Below, piece by piece: positions 34,293 to 44,004 of a DNA stretch of 64,000 nt. This DNA is from Clostridiaceae bacterium. GTDB lineage: Bacteria > Bacillota > Clostridia > Lachnospirales > Lachnospiraceae. How positions within the stretch are numbered: position 1 is the first letter of the stretch; each line of letters starts with the position of its first letter. Location: the NCBI GenBank assembly GCA_910575435.1, contig CAJTGI010000009.1, positions 62,001 to 126,000 of the forward strand, given 5' to 3'. Below the pieces are notes generated by a model, which saw only the letters and a program-made list of their open reading frames with translations, made no database searches and was not told where the DNA came from. A program made the translations under genes and the position numbers.

Positions 34293-34709
34293 TTAATCCA
34301 GAAGTTTGAAAAGCTCGGTGGAAAAGTGACTGCTAACCTTGTATAGACCGTCCAATTCTTTATTATCAGATATCACGGTAAGTTCTCCCTCTAATATGCC
34401 AAGTTCCATTACGGAATCATCAAATTGAAGGCTGACGGAAAAATGTCCGTCTCTTTCGCTGTTCTTGCGGGAATCTTTTTCGAGATGCTCGCCTGCCAGC
34501 AGGGCGAAGACTTGATCCATTTTTCTTCCCGGATGGATGTTCTTTTCTTTATCGGCAACCCAATAGGTTATTTGGCTTAATTCCTTTTTACGCTGGGATG
34601 TAAAAAGGGTGTTGTTGTATTCAATCTTGGGAAGCGTGAAATAATATATTCCTCCAATTAAAATGACTGTTGCTATGATTGCAATTCCTGCGAACGTCAA
34701 CTTCTTCAT
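34293..34709 (-). CDS. Small membrane-anchored protein in protease cluster 2
   Basis: The 138-residue protein has one hydrophobic N-terminal segment (about residues 5-25) and a short external domain (DGHFSVSLQFDDSVMELGIL, ISDNKELDGLYKVSSHF). I do not recognise a family. It is the last gene of the minus-strand cluster, 87 bases after the family B gene. It has no counterpart in the first cluster. AGGATG-type site before the ATG. Confidence 0.65.
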   Translation of the reverse strand: MKKLTFAGIAIIATVILIGGIYYFTLPKIEYNNTLFTSQRKKELSQITYWVADKEKNIHPGRKMDQVFALLAGEHLEKDSRKNSERDGHFSVSLQFDDSVMELGILEGELTVISDNKELDGLYKVSSHFSTELFKLLD

Positions 34710-34796
34710 AAATTAGTTTTCATCCTTTCTTATAATACCCTGCACGGAGGCAACGTGCACTAATCTAACTTCATAACTAAATGACACCACCCACAA

Positions 34797-35444
34797 TTAA
34801 CGACATATTTCTTTAATTCGTTGTTTAATCTCCCTCTTTCCTAATAACTGTTCTTTTTCCCCTTCGTAAATATGGTAATTTTTTCTGTTGGAGTTAAAAC
34901 GGTATTCTGAAAAGCAACTACAGGTTCTCCTATAACTTCCCTTTTCAAAAACGCTATCTCCATTTTCTTCATTTATTCCAAGAATTATTTGTTCTCCTTT
35001 TTTATGTAAACCCATGCCATCTCCACACACCTCTATCAATCCTGTTTTTTCTTTATCAATATACTGATATCCTTCCATAACATAAACATTAATACTTTCC
35101 CCTGCTTCTATGTCTCCCCGCACTGTTTCATCCACCTTAACTGTCAGTTTGCTCCATGGAAATCCTTGGTATTCATAATATTTAATATCCTGAACATCCC
35201 CAACAATAATCGCATCTGATTGATTAATATAGTTTTCCATTACTGGATTATATAGCATGCACGATGCCTCTAGGTTATTTAATTCTAATGTTTGCTTTTC
35301 ACATACTTTACTTTTATCATAAGCAACGGACAGCAATTTGTGGCTGTTTACTTTAGTACTAACTTCTTTTCTGTATATATTAAAAAATAAAATCGTTGAA
35401 AAGAAAGCAATTAAAATAAACGTAAAATAAATACCTTTTTTCAT
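34797..35444 (-). CDS. Exported protein, family B (copy 2)
   Basis: The 215-residue protein has an N-terminal hydrophobic segment (about residues 5-21). SDAIIVGDVQDIKYYEYQG and TVKVDETVRGDIEAG match family B at 3356 (SDCIVKGEVQEIQY, SVRVRDVIKGNVRKG) in the same order, with FPW/TPW between them. The C-terminus is charged and carries a CSC pair (TCSCFSEY). It begins one base after the family A gene stop, with AAAGGAGAAATAGC before the ATG, so the two are tightly co-transcribed. The pairing of family B with a family A gene and a matrixin is the same as at 1-4 kb. Confidence 0.72.
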   Translation of the reverse strand: MKKGIYFTFILIAFFSTILFFNIYRKEVSTKVNSHKLLSVAYDKSKVCEKQTLELNNLEASCMLYNPVMENYINQSDAIIVGDVQDIKYYEYQGFPWSKLTVKVDETVRGDIEAGESINVYVMEGYQYIDKEKTGLIEVCGDGMGLHKKGEQIILGINEENGDSVFEKGSYRRTCSCFSEYRFNSNRKNYHIYEGEKEQLLGKREIKQRIKEICR

Positions 35445-35445
35445 G

Positions 35446-36096
35446 CTATTTCTCCTTTAACCATTTCTGTTTTTTCCAATAAGTAATCGCTTCTTTCTTA
35501 GAAGTTATTTTTTCGATTCCTGGCGCATTTTCTGCCATACAGTAGCCATGATATGCATCACGATGCATATTTCCTATCGTAATGAATTTATTCTGACCCG
35601 ATATTATTTTACTTGGCCTATCTTTTACAATAAAAATCCCCTTTCCGCCAGAAGAAATATCTCTATTGCTCATCCAATTCCATTTTCGCAAAATCCTGAC
35701 TTCCTGTTTGTCCTTTAATCCTCCATAAATACTTTTTTCCACTCTAACTGTGATGGTATGGCAAGAATAGGTGTGCTTCTCTTTTTTAAATAAGAAATCC
35801 TTCACCTCCAAAACACTTCCATATATGATGAATTTACAACTGTTTCCAAATAACTCATCTTCTGTGTAGTTTGGTTCATCCATGTAACACAATTCAGGAT
35901 TTACTTTTTTTTCATAGTGATCGTTATAGGAATCCCCTTCCTGAAAGGAAGATACCTGTAATGTTTCATGTGGAACAATGCTCGCCCACACATATGTGCC
36001 ACGCATGTTGAGATAGATGTAACCATATATCAGTCCGAAAATTAAGGCAACAACTCCCAATATGAAAATAAATGCTTTTTTCTTTTTATGTTTCAT
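35446..36096 (-). CDS. Exported protein, family A (copy 4)
   Basis: The 216-residue protein has a Lys-rich start and a transmembrane segment (about residues 8-27). LFGNSCKFIIYGSVLE aligns with LFGEQCEYIFYGKILE of the genes at 998 and 1874, and GGLKDKQEVRIL with GGLDKGQKVYLV. ATG 36096 was chosen because GGGGAGGAG lies 7 bases ahead; ATG 36102 is also in frame. It follows the truncated matrixin with a short gap. The divergence from copies 1 and 2 is large, so this is an old paralogue. Confidence 0.72.
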   Translation of the reverse strand: MKHKKKKAFIFILGVVALIFGLIYGYIYLNMRGTYVWASIVPHETLQVSSFQEGDSYNDHYEKKVNPELCYMDEPNYTEDELFGNSCKFIIYGSVLEVKDFLFKKEKHTYSCHTITVRVEKSIYGGLKDKQEVRILRKWNWMSNRDISSGGKGIFIVKDRPSKIISGQNKFITIGNMHRDAYHGYCMAENAPGIEKITSKKEAITYWKKQKWLKEK

Positions 36097-36113
36097 TTTC
36101 ATCTCCTCCCCAA

Positions 36114-36497
36114 TCAACAAATTGAATAAACATGATGTGCCATTTTTACATCAGTTCTTTGCGGCAATGTCACCTTAATTTCTTTCATGTAGTTATACAT
36201 GATGCTTTGGGTATTGCAAACTCTATGTGATAATCCAAGGGCATGACCTAATTCATGTGCTGCTACTCGTTGAATGTATCCCTTCTCTTCATCTAAACTT
36301 ACTACTGCTTTCGCATATTTAGAAGTCAGCATCCCTTTTTTATTGACAGTTATTTGCCCGCCTCCCACTTGGAAAAAGCGAGTAAATCCTAAAACCCCCT
36401 TTTCTAAAATGCTCGACTGAACAGATATTTGTTCATTGTTTGTCTGATGCGATAGATAAAAATATTTGCTACTACTTGTATTTTCTTCTTTGTTCCC
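36114..36497 (-). pseudogene. Matrixin-like metalloprotease, 5'-truncated
   Basis: The C-terminal part keeps HELGHALGLSH and a Met-turn-like SIM, so it is a close relative of the protease at 2649. The frame stays open upstream to the TAG at 36498-36500 (through FTRFFQVGGGQITVN), but it contains no ATG with a ribosome site and no signal peptide. An ATG just upstream (at about 36510) is in another frame. The gene is probably inactive through 5' loss or frameshift. A start at GTG 36368 would give an 84-residue cytoplasmic stub. Confidence 0.7.
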
Positions 36498-36563
36498 CTA
36501 ACATTCATGTCAAATGCCTATTGTATTCTTTAGATTTTGCCAACCTGCTTTATATATAAGAGA

Positions 36564-36590
36564 TATGTAAAAAGTTGCACTTTTTACATA
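36564..36590. promoter_or_regulatory. 12-base inverted repeat upstream of addB
   Basis: TATGTAAAAAGT (36564-36575) is perfectly complementary to ACTTTTTACATA (36579-36590) around TGC. TATAAT at about 36603-36608 follows, about 110 bases before addB. It may be an operator or a terminator between divergent units. Confidence 0.5.
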
Positions 36591-36633
36591 AATACCGTAA
36601 CATATAATATAAAAGAAGTAAAGAAAAAGGAAG

Positions 36634-36676
36634 AGCAATTCGTAGTATCAGTTGGCAGCAAAATACTTTTTGTCAC
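36634..36676. repeat. About 43-base repeat, left of addBA
   Basis: GTAGTATCAGTTGG, then TACTTTTTG, lie here. The similar GTAGCATCAGTTGG and TACTTTTTG occur in the same order at 44943-44992. The pair flanks the addB-addA-DUF1848 block. Confidence 0.4.
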
Positions 36677-36715
36677 CACATCATTGATATAAATGGGAAA
36701 GGAATGTGATTTAAG

Positions 36716-39700
36716 ATGTCATTGCAATTTATTTTGGGAGGCTCGGGATGTGGGAAGACGTATTATGCCCAGCATTTCATTTCCCAGGAGGCGGCTTATT
36801 TTCCGCAGAGACAATATATTTTTCTGGTGCCGGAGCAGTTTACCATGCAGACTCAGAAGGAGCTGATCAGCATCAGCGAATCCAAGGGCATTATGAATAT
36901 TGACGTGCAGAGTTTCGTGCGCCTTGCCTTTCGGGTGTTCGAGGAGACGGGTGCGGGAAATCTTCCGGTGCTGGATGATATGGGCAAGACCATGGTGCTG
37001 AAGAAGGTGCTGGCCCAGATGGAGGGGGAGTTGGATTATTTTGGTAGAAATATTCACAAGGCGGGGTATGTGCAGGAGATCAAGTCCTTTCTGTCAGAAC
37101 TGTACCAGTATGGGATTGACGAGGAGACGCTGTCGGAGATGATTGCCAGTGCGAAAAGGCAGCCGCTGCTGGTGCGGAAATTGCAGGATATGCAGAAGAT
37201 TTACCGGGGATTTTCAGATTATCTGGAGGAGCATTTCATTACTTCGGAGGAAGTTCTCACGGTGCTTGCCGGGGTGACGGAGGAGTCGGGGATTCTGCGG
37301 GACAGCGTGGTTTGCCTGGATGGGTTTACGGGGTTTACCCCCACGCAGTACCAGTTTATTGAGCGGCTTCTTTCCATTGCCAGGAAGGTGTATGTCACGG
37401 TGACCATTGACAAGGGCGTGAGCATCGTGAAGCCGGGGGCGAAGCATGGGCTTTTTTATATGAGCCAGCAGACGATTTATCGATTGAGGAAGATGGCGCA
37501 GGCTCACGGGATTGAGGTTTGTTCTGAAATCTGGACGGGAGAGACGCCGCAGGAGACGAGGTTTTTCGAGGCGCCGGGTATTTGCCAGTTGGAGCGGGGG
37601 CTGTTTCGATATCCCATGGAGGAGTACGGGGAGGAACCTCATGATATTTCTCTACATATTATGAGGCAGCCGGAGCAGGAAGTGGAGTTTGTGGCGGAGC
37701 AGATTCGGGGGCTTTTGCTGGAGGGGGAGGCCAGATATCGGGATATTGCGGTAATTACTGGGGATTTGGGCGTGTACGGCGCACTGGCGGGGGAGATCTT
37801 GGAGCGGGCGCAGATTCCTTATTTCGTGGATCAGAAGAAGGGGATTGAGGAACATCCTTTTGTGGAATTGATTCAGCAGACCATTGATATTTTTCTGTCG
37901 AATTTCCAAACGGAAAAGGTGATGGCCTTTGAGAAGAATGTCTTTTCCCATGTGACGCTGGAGCAGGGTGACTTGCTAGAGAATTTTCTGCGGGCGACGG
38001 GCATTCGGGGCTATAAGAAATGGCAGGAGATGTGGAAGACGGAAAATGTTTTTTATCTGGGCAGGAATGGGGGGGATTCTGAAAAGGCTGGGAAGGAGAG
38101 GCAGCAGGAAATTCATCTGATGCTGGATGCTGCCAGGCAGGAGACGCTGGACCAGCTGGGGGAGTTGTATGAAGCGGTGGGAAGGGGTAGGCATTCCGTG
38201 AGGGAATATGCCACTGCTTTCTGCGAATGGATGGAGGGGGAGAAATATTATGAGAAAATTATGAGACTGGCAGAGGAGTTCGACGCACAGGGGGAGCGGA
38301 CGCTGCAGTGGGAGTACCAGCAACTGTATGGCATCGTGCTGGGCGTGTTCGACAGGCTTGTGGAACTTCTGGGGGAGGAGGAAATGGACTTGCGGGAGTT
38401 TCAGGAGATTCTCACTACGGGATTTTCTGAGGCCAGGGTGGGGCTGATCCCGCCGGGGGTAGACCAGGTGGTGATCGGGGATATGAATAGAACCCGACTT
38501 GCCCATGTGAAGTATCTCTTCTTCCTGGGGATGAATGATGGAAATATTCCTGCCTCTGGCGGGGGCGGCGGCGTGATTTCCGATTCGGAGAGATTATTTC
38601 TGGCAGAGGAGGAGTATGAGCTGGCACCCACTCTGCGGGAGAAGATTTATACGGAGCAGTTTTATTTGTACTTGAACCTGACCAAGCCTTCCCGCCATCT
38701 GTACCTGACTTATTGCGAGACGGGAAATGACGGCAAGGGGAGGAATCCTGCCTATATCATAGACCGGATCAGGCATATGTATCCGAAGCTGATCCCGGTG
38801 GTGGAAGAGAATCGCCAGGATGACAGTTTCCTTCTGGGCAATTCTCAGGGAGCGGATTATCTGATTCGGGGGTTGCGGGATAGGAATTTCCGGGGAGAGA
38901 AGTGGCGGGAGATTTATCGCTATTACCGGGAGGATGATTCTCGGAGGAATAAGGTGGACAGGCTGGTGGATGCGGCGTTTTACCGGGAGGATAAGACCAT
39001 GCTATCCAAGGAGGTGGCGAGGACATTGTATCAGGAGATCCTTACGGGCAGCACCTCTCAGTTTGAGCAATATGCCGCTTGCGCCTTTGCTTATTTTATG
39101 CGGTATGGACTGAAATTAAGGGAGCGGCAGGAGCATCAGGTGGCCTTTTTTGATATAGGAAATATTGTGCATCGCGCATTGGAATTGTATACCAGAGATA
39201 TGATTTCACGAGGGGAAGATTGGGGAGACATTTCAGAGAAGGAGCAGAAGTCCAGGGGGGATCAGTGCGTCTTGCGGGCAGTGGAGGAGTACAGGAATGA
39301 TTTGCTCCATCACACGGAGCGAGATGCCTATCTCATTACCAGGCTCCAGAGGATCTTGAGGCGGACAATCTGGGCGATTACGAAACAGATGGAGCGGGGG
39401 CAGTTTGCTACGGTGGAGAGTGAGATTTCCTTTGAGGTGATGCACCGCACGAAAGGGGAGGGTGAAGAAGGCGGACTGCTTCGATTGGTGGGAAAGATTG
39501 ACAGGACGGACCAGATGGAAGAGGGCGACAGGTCGTATATTAAAATCGTAGATTATAAGACGGGAAAGAAGAACCTTTCCCTGTCAGATTTGTATTATGG
39601 GTTGCAGATGCAGCTTCTGGTGTACTTGAAGGCTGGCGTGGACCAGGAGAGGCGGGATGGCAGAGGAAAGAAATTGGTGATTCCCGCCGGGGTGCTTTAC

Positions 39701-40195
39701 TATCACATTGACGATCCCATGGTGGAGGGAAAGGGCGAGAAGGAGGACATTGAGCGGCAGATTTTAAGGGAACTGCGCATGGATGGACTGCTGAATGAGG
39801 ACGATTCGATTCTGCCTTCGATGGATGATACCCTAGCGGGGGAGCAGGGGCTGGCGGCCAATGCCAGTTCTGTCATTATGCCCATTGCCACCAATAAGGA
39901 TGGCAGTTTGAAGAAGGCTTCTAAGGCAGTGACTACGGGAGATTTTGAGGATTTGATGACATTTACGGAGGAGAAGCTTAGGTCGATTCGGGATGAGATT
40001 ATGGCGGGACATGCCGAGGTGAATCCTTATCGAAAGATGGACAGCAGCGGGGAAAATGCCTGTGCATACTGCGCTTTTCGGGGAATTTGCCGATTTGATG
40101 GGAAACTGCCGGGCAATGAATACCGGATGATAGAGAAGTTGAGCGATGATGATGTGCTTCGGAAAGTGCGGGAAAAAGGCAAAAAGATTTTCTAG
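36716..40195 (+). CDS. addB: ATP-dependent helicase/nuclease subunit B
   Basis: The 1159-residue protein is the usual AddB length. It has a Walker A-like GGSGCGKTYYA (about residues 7-17), a degenerate helicase middle, and a C-terminal nuclease with IVDYKTGKKN and QMQLLVYL. Cys residues near the end (CAYCAFRGICRF) with an upstream Cys (SQFEQYAACAFAYF region) form the expected iron-sulfur site. With AddA it processes double-strand DNA ends for RecA-dependent repair, pausing at Chi-like sites. A long upstream region holds a palindrome and a candidate promoter. addA follows after 135 bases. Confidence 0.95.
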   Translation: MSLQFILGGSGCGKTYYAQHFISQEAAYFPQRQYIFLVPEQFTMQTQKELISISESKGIMNIDVQSFVRLAFRVFEETGAGNLPVLDDMGKTMVLKKVLAQMEGELDYFGRNIHKAGYVQEIKSFLSELYQYGIDEETLSEMIASAKRQPLLVRKLQDMQKIYRGFSDYLEEHFITSEEVLTVLAGVTEESGILRDSVVCLDGFTGFTPTQYQFIERLLSIARKVYVTVTIDKGVSIVKPGAKHGLFYMSQQTIYRLRKMAQAHGIEVCSEIWTGETPQETRFFEAPGICQLERGLFRYPMEEYGEEPHDISLHIMRQPEQEVEFVAEQIRGLLLEGEARYRDIAVITGDLGVYGALAGEILERAQIPYFVDQKKGIEEHPFVELIQQTIDIFLSNFQTEKVMAFEKNVFSHVTLEQGDLLENFLRATGIRGYKKWQEMWKTENVFYLGRNGGDSEKAGKERQQEIHLMLDAARQETLDQLGELYEAVGRGRHSVREYATAFCEWMEGEKYYEKIMRLAEEFDAQGERTLQWEYQQLYGIVLGVFDRLVELLGEEEMDLREFQEILTTGFSEARVGLIPPGVDQVVIGDMNRTRLAHVKYLFFLGMNDGNIPASGGGGGVISDSERLFLAEEEYELAPTLREKIYTEQFYLYLNLTKPSRHLYLTYCETGNDGKGRNPAYIIDRIRHMYPKLIPVVEENRQDDSFLLGNSQGADYLIRGLRDRNFRGEKWREIYRYYREDDSRRNKVDRLVDAAFYREDKTMLSKEVARTLYQEILTGSTSQFEQYAACAFAYFMRYGLKLRERQEHQVAFFDIGNIVHRALELYTRDMISRGEDWGDISEKEQKSRGDQCVLRAVEEYRNDLLHHTERDAYLITRLQRILRRTIWAITKQMERGQFATVESEISFEVMHRTKGEGEEGGLLRLVGKIDRTDQMEEGDRSYIKIVDYKTGKKNLSLSDLYYGLQMQLLVYLKAGVDQERRDGRGKKLVIPAGVLYYHIDDPMVEGKGEKEDIERQILRELRMDGLLNEDDSILPSMDDTLAGEQGLAANASSVIMPIATNKDGSLKKASKAVTTGDFEDLMTFTEEKLRSIRDEIMAGHAEVNPYRKMDSSGENACAYCAFRGICRFDGKLPGNEYRMIEKLSDDDVLRKVREKGKKIF

Positions 40196-40330
40196 GTCAG
40201 GCAATTGCGGCTGGCAAGAAAATCTAAAGTTTTGCCTATTTGCAAAGCAGTGTTCGTGCCAGCGAAACCGACATGTTTGGAGATATGAATAATATTCTTG
40301 CGGGAAGAAAAAGAAGAAAGAGGTGAAGGG

Positions 40331-43300
40331 ATGGGTAAGCCACAGTGGACGAAGGAGCAAGAGGATGTAATTTCCTTGCGGGATAAAAATATTTTGGTTT
40401 CGGCGGCAGCAGGCTCGGGAAAGACGGCGGTGCTGGTGGAGAGGATTATTGCCAAGATTAGCAGGGATGAGTCTCCCTGCGACATTGACCGACTTCTGGT
40501 GGTGACTTTCACTAAGGCGGCGGCATCGGAGATGCGCGGCCGAATTGGGTCGGCTTTGGAGGAGCGTTTGCAGGAGGAGCCGGAAAATGACCATATTGCC
40601 AGGCAGGCCAGTCTGCTTCACAGCGCGCAGATTACCACGATTGATAGTTTTTGCCAGTGGATCTTGCGGAATTATTTTCATGTGATTGATTTGGACCCGG
40701 TGTATCGGGTGGGTGACGAGACGGATTTGGGGATGATGAAGCAAGAGATATTGGAGGAACTTTTGGAGGAGAAGTATCTCCATGCCCGGGAGGAGGGAGA
40801 CGAAAGATTTCTGAATTTTACGAATATCTTTTCCCCAGGACGGACGGATAAAAGTTTGGAAGATGTGGTGCTGACGCTGTATGAAAAGTCTACCAGCTAT
40901 CCATTTCCTGAGGAGTGGGTTGGCGGTCTCGGAGAGATTTATGCTTCTACAGCAGTAGAAGAGATGGAGGAGAGCCAGTGGATGCAGGAACTTCTAGCCT
41001 ATGTGAAGCGATGTGCCGGCGAGTATGCTGGAATGGCGAGGGAGGCATTGGCGTTGTGCCAGGAGGAAGGCGGGCCGGAGCCATATCAGGAAGCGGTGGC
41101 CTCGGACGTGGAGTTTTTGGAAAGATTGGTAGCGGCGGAGACTTATTGCCAGTGGGAGGAGCTGCTGGCGGGGTTTGAGGCGATGAAGCTGAAGGCAATT
41201 CGGGGGAAGAAGGCGGAAGCGGTGTCTCCGGAGAAGAAGGGGAGAGTCCAGTCTCTTCGGGAGGGCTATCTGAAAAAGGGCATTCTGGATTTGCGCAAGA
41301 AATTTTTCTTTCAGCATCCGGAGGCAATGCTTTCTGACATGATGCAGATGCGGGAGCCGGTGGAGGAATTGATTTCTCTGACATTGGAGTTTGGGAGGGC
41401 GTACTCGGCAAAAAAGCGGGAGGAGCAGATTTTGGACTTCTCGGATATGGAGCATCTTGCCCTGCAGATTCTGACGGAGCGGGGGGAGGATGGAGGCGTG
41501 ACGCCCAGCGAGACGGCAAAGGAGCTGCAGCAGTATTTTGATGAGATTATGACGGACGAGTATCAGGACAGCAATGAGGTGCAGGAGCTTCTTCTCACCA
41601 GTCTGTGCGGCCCGGAGGGGGAGAAGCCATTTCTCTTCATGGTGGGGGATGTGAAGCAGAGCATCTATAAATTCCGCATGGCAAAGCCGGAAATCTTTTT
41701 GCATAAATATGGGATCTTTTCTCCGGAAGAGGGGGAGGACCGCCGCATTGATCTGAGCATGAATTTCCGCAGCAGGGCGGGGGTTTTGGAGAGTGCCAAC
41801 TGGATTTTTGAAAGCGTCATGCAGGAGGGGCTTGGGGGCATCCGTTATGATGAGGCGGCAAGGCTGGTGCCTGGGATGGTTTTTGATGCCTGCGATCATC
41901 CTGCCGGGGGAAAGACGGAACTTGTACTAATAGAGCAGAAAAGCGAGGATGTTACTCTGGAGAGGAAGTCTTTGGAGGCGGCAGTCATTGGGGAGAAAAT
42001 ACGTGGCATGGTGCAGGGGGATGATCCGCTGTATGTGCAGGGAAAGCATGGATATCGCCCGGTGTCCTATGGGGATGTGGCCATACTTCTGCGCAGCGTC
42101 ACGGGCTGGGCGGAGGAGTTTGTGGGGGTTCTGAATGATATGGGTATCCCTGCTTTTGCCGATACCCGCACGGGGTACTTTGATTCCTTGGAAGTGGAGA
42201 CTATCTTAAATTTTCTCCATGTCATTGATAATCCCAGACAGGATATCCCTCTGGCAGCAGTGCTGCGCTCCTGTCTGGGAGAACTGACGGATGAGGAGCT
42301 GGCCTGGATTGGGACGATGGAGGGGGATTTGAATTATCTGGACCAGGTGGAAGCCTATCTGGAAAATGGGGAGAATGATGCCCTGCGGGAAAAACTGGGG
42401 CTTTTTATGGATCGATTGCATGGCTACCGCAGTTATGGCGGCACCCATTCTGTGTATGAACTGTTGCGAAAGATCTATGACGAGACGGGGTATTACCAGT
42501 ATATGTCTGCCATGCCCTCCGGGGAGAAGCGTCGGGCTAATTTAGATATTTTATTGCAGCAGTCTCTGGAGTTTGCCCGCAATGGGCACCGGGGCATTTA
42601 TGGCTTTGCTAGATATATTGAGAGCCTGCAGAAATCGGAGGTGGATTTTGGGGAGGCCGTGGTGGACGGGGAGAATGCCAATGCGGTGCGGATTATGACC
42701 ATTCATAAGAGCAAGGGGCTGGAGTTTCCTGTGGTTTTCGTGGCGGGCATGGGCAAGAGGTTTAATCTGATGGATGCCAGAAAGAGCACGGTGATTGACA
42801 GCGAATTTGGGGTGGGCTGCGATTTTGTGGATCTGGATTTGCGGGTCAAGCAGCCCACCCTTGCGAAGAAGTTTGTTGCCAACCAGGTGGTGCTGGGCAC
42901 TCTGGCGGAGGAAATCAGGGTGCTTTACGTGGCATTGACTAGGGCGAAGGAGAAATTGTTCATTACAGGTACGGCCTCTGATGTGGAGAAGAAAGTGGAA
43001 GGATGGGCAGAGCGGGGAGGAAATATGGACTTTTCAGCCCTTAGCGGCGCCCAGACGTATCTGGACTGGATTGCCCCGGTGGTGCTTGGGCGGAGGGGAG
43101 TCTTGGAGGATCAGGATGAATTATTTCGGGTGGAGGTTCTCTGCCCGGAGGATGCTGTCACGGCAGAGGTGGAGGAGCAGAAGAGGGAGCTGTCGCTCTG
43201 CCGGGAGTTAAGGGAGATGGATACGGCGAATGTGTTTGATGAGGAGATGCGGGAGGCATTGGAGCGTCAGGGAAATTATCGCTATCCCTACCAATCCGAG

Positions 43301-43981
43301 GCAGAATTGCCGGTGAAAATGTCTGTGTCGGAGTTGAAGAGGCGGTCAATGATCAGAGCGGAGCAGATGGAGGAAGAGAAAGATTTTTCCTGGGAGGAGA
43401 TGGAGATTCCCCGCCCGGCATTTTTACAGGGAGAAAAGGAATTGTCCGGGGCGGCCAGGGGTACGCTGTACCATATGGTGATGGAGCATTTCCCCTATGA
43501 GAAGATTAGCGAGAGCGGTGGGAATTGGTCGGAGAAGGATTTTGACGGGTTTCTGGAGGAGATGATTGCGGTGGGATATATGACTGATCAGGAGCGACGG
43601 GTATTGGATAGCGGCAAATTCGTGGCATTTCTGGCGTCGGATATCGGCCAGCGGATGGCCCGGGCTCACCGTGAGGGGAATCTCCGGCTGGAGCAGCCTT
43701 TTATGATGGGGCTGCCAGCTAGGGAAATTTACCCGGAACAGGACAGCGATGCCATGATTATGGTGCAGGGAATTATTGATGCCTTTTTCTTTCAGGGGGA
43801 GGAGATCGTGCTGGTGGATTACAAGACGGATTCCGCAAGGCCGGGGCAGGAAGGGGAACTGGTGGAGAAATATCGAGCGCAGTTGGATTATTACGCCAAG
43901 GCACTGGAGAGATTGACGGGGAAGAAGGTGGCGGAGAGACTGATTTATTCCTTTGCGCTGGGCGAGGAGTTGAGGTGCTGA
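40331..43981 (+). CDS. addA: ATP-dependent helicase/nuclease subunit A
   Basis: The 1216-residue UvrD-type helicase has Walker A SAAAGSGKTAVLVERI (about residues 23-38), TDEYQDSNEVQ (Walker B), GDVKQSIYKFR, VRIMTIHKSKGLEFPVVFVAG and ALTRAKEKL. The RecB-type nuclease at the C-terminus has IVLVDYKTDSA. ATG 40331, with GAGGTGAAGG ahead, is chosen because MGKPQWTKEQEDVI is the typical AddA opening; upstream in-frame starts add a charged stretch of 11 residues. It forms the AddAB complex with the previous gene. The DUF1848 gene begins about 24 bases after its stop. Confidence 0.96.
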   Translation: MGKPQWTKEQEDVISLRDKNILVSAAAGSGKTAVLVERIIAKISRDESPCDIDRLLVVTFTKAAASEMRGRIGSALEERLQEEPENDHIARQASLLHSAQITTIDSFCQWILRNYFHVIDLDPVYRVGDETDLGMMKQEILEELLEEKYLHAREEGDERFLNFTNIFSPGRTDKSLEDVVLTLYEKSTSYPFPEEWVGGLGEIYASTAVEEMEESQWMQELLAYVKRCAGEYAGMAREALALCQEEGGPEPYQEAVASDVEFLERLVAAETYCQWEELLAGFEAMKLKAIRGKKAEAVSPEKKGRVQSLREGYLKKGILDLRKKFFFQHPEAMLSDMMQMREPVEELISLTLEFGRAYSAKKREEQILDFSDMEHLALQILTERGEDGGVTPSETAKELQQYFDEIMTDEYQDSNEVQELLLTSLCGPEGEKPFLFMVGDVKQSIYKFRMAKPEIFLHKYGIFSPEEGEDRRIDLSMNFRSRAGVLESANWIFESVMQEGLGGIRYDEAARLVPGMVFDACDHPAGGKTELVLIEQKSEDVTLERKSLEAAVIGEKIRGMVQGDDPLYVQGKHGYRPVSYGDVAILLRSVTGWAEEFVGVLNDMGIPAFADTRTGYFDSLEVETILNFLHVIDNPRQDIPLAAVLRSCLGELTDEELAWIGTMEGDLNYLDQVEAYLENGENDALREKLGLFMDRLHGYRSYGGTHSVYELLRKIYDETGYYQYMSAMPSGEKRRANLDILLQQSLEFARNGHRGIYGFARYIESLQKSEVDFGEAVVDGENANAVRIMTIHKSKGLEFPVVFVAGMGKRFNLMDARKSTVIDSEFGVGCDFVDLDLRVKQPTLAKKFVANQVVLGTLAEEIRVLYVALTRAKEKLFITGTASDVEKKVEGWAERGGNMDFSALSGAQTYLDWIAPVVLGRRGVLEDQDELFRVEVLCPEDAVTAEVEEQKRELSLCRELREMDTANVFDEEMREALERQGNYRYPYQSEAELPVKMSVSELKRRSMIRAEQMEEEKDFSWEEMEIPRPAFLQGEKELSGAARGTLYHMVMEHFPYEKISESGGNWSEKDFDGFLEEMIAVGYMTDQERRVLDSGKFVAFLASDIGQRMARAHREGNLRLEQPFMMGLPAREIYPEQDSDAMIMVQGIIDAFFFQGEEIVLVDYKTDSARPGQEGELVEKYRAQLDYYAKALERLTGKKVAERLIYSFALGEELRC

Positions 43982-44004
43982 TTGCTGGTGCAGGGAGGGA
44001 TGGT

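Noticed and set aside
39833-40783. Minus-strand open frame of 316 codons across the addB/addA junction
   Set aside because: It overlaps both AddB and AddA coding sequence; the translation is rich in Leu, His, Arg and Pro as expected from antisense reading.
40994-41899. Minus-strand open frame of 301 codons inside addA
   Set aside because: Antisense shadow of the AddA helicase core, which carries clear motifs on the plus strand.
36716-43981. addB-addA as an anti-phage defence island
   Set aside because: AddAB is the standard double-strand break repair complex of Firmicutes; no defence genes are clustered with it apart from the distant AAA/PD-(D/E)XK gene.
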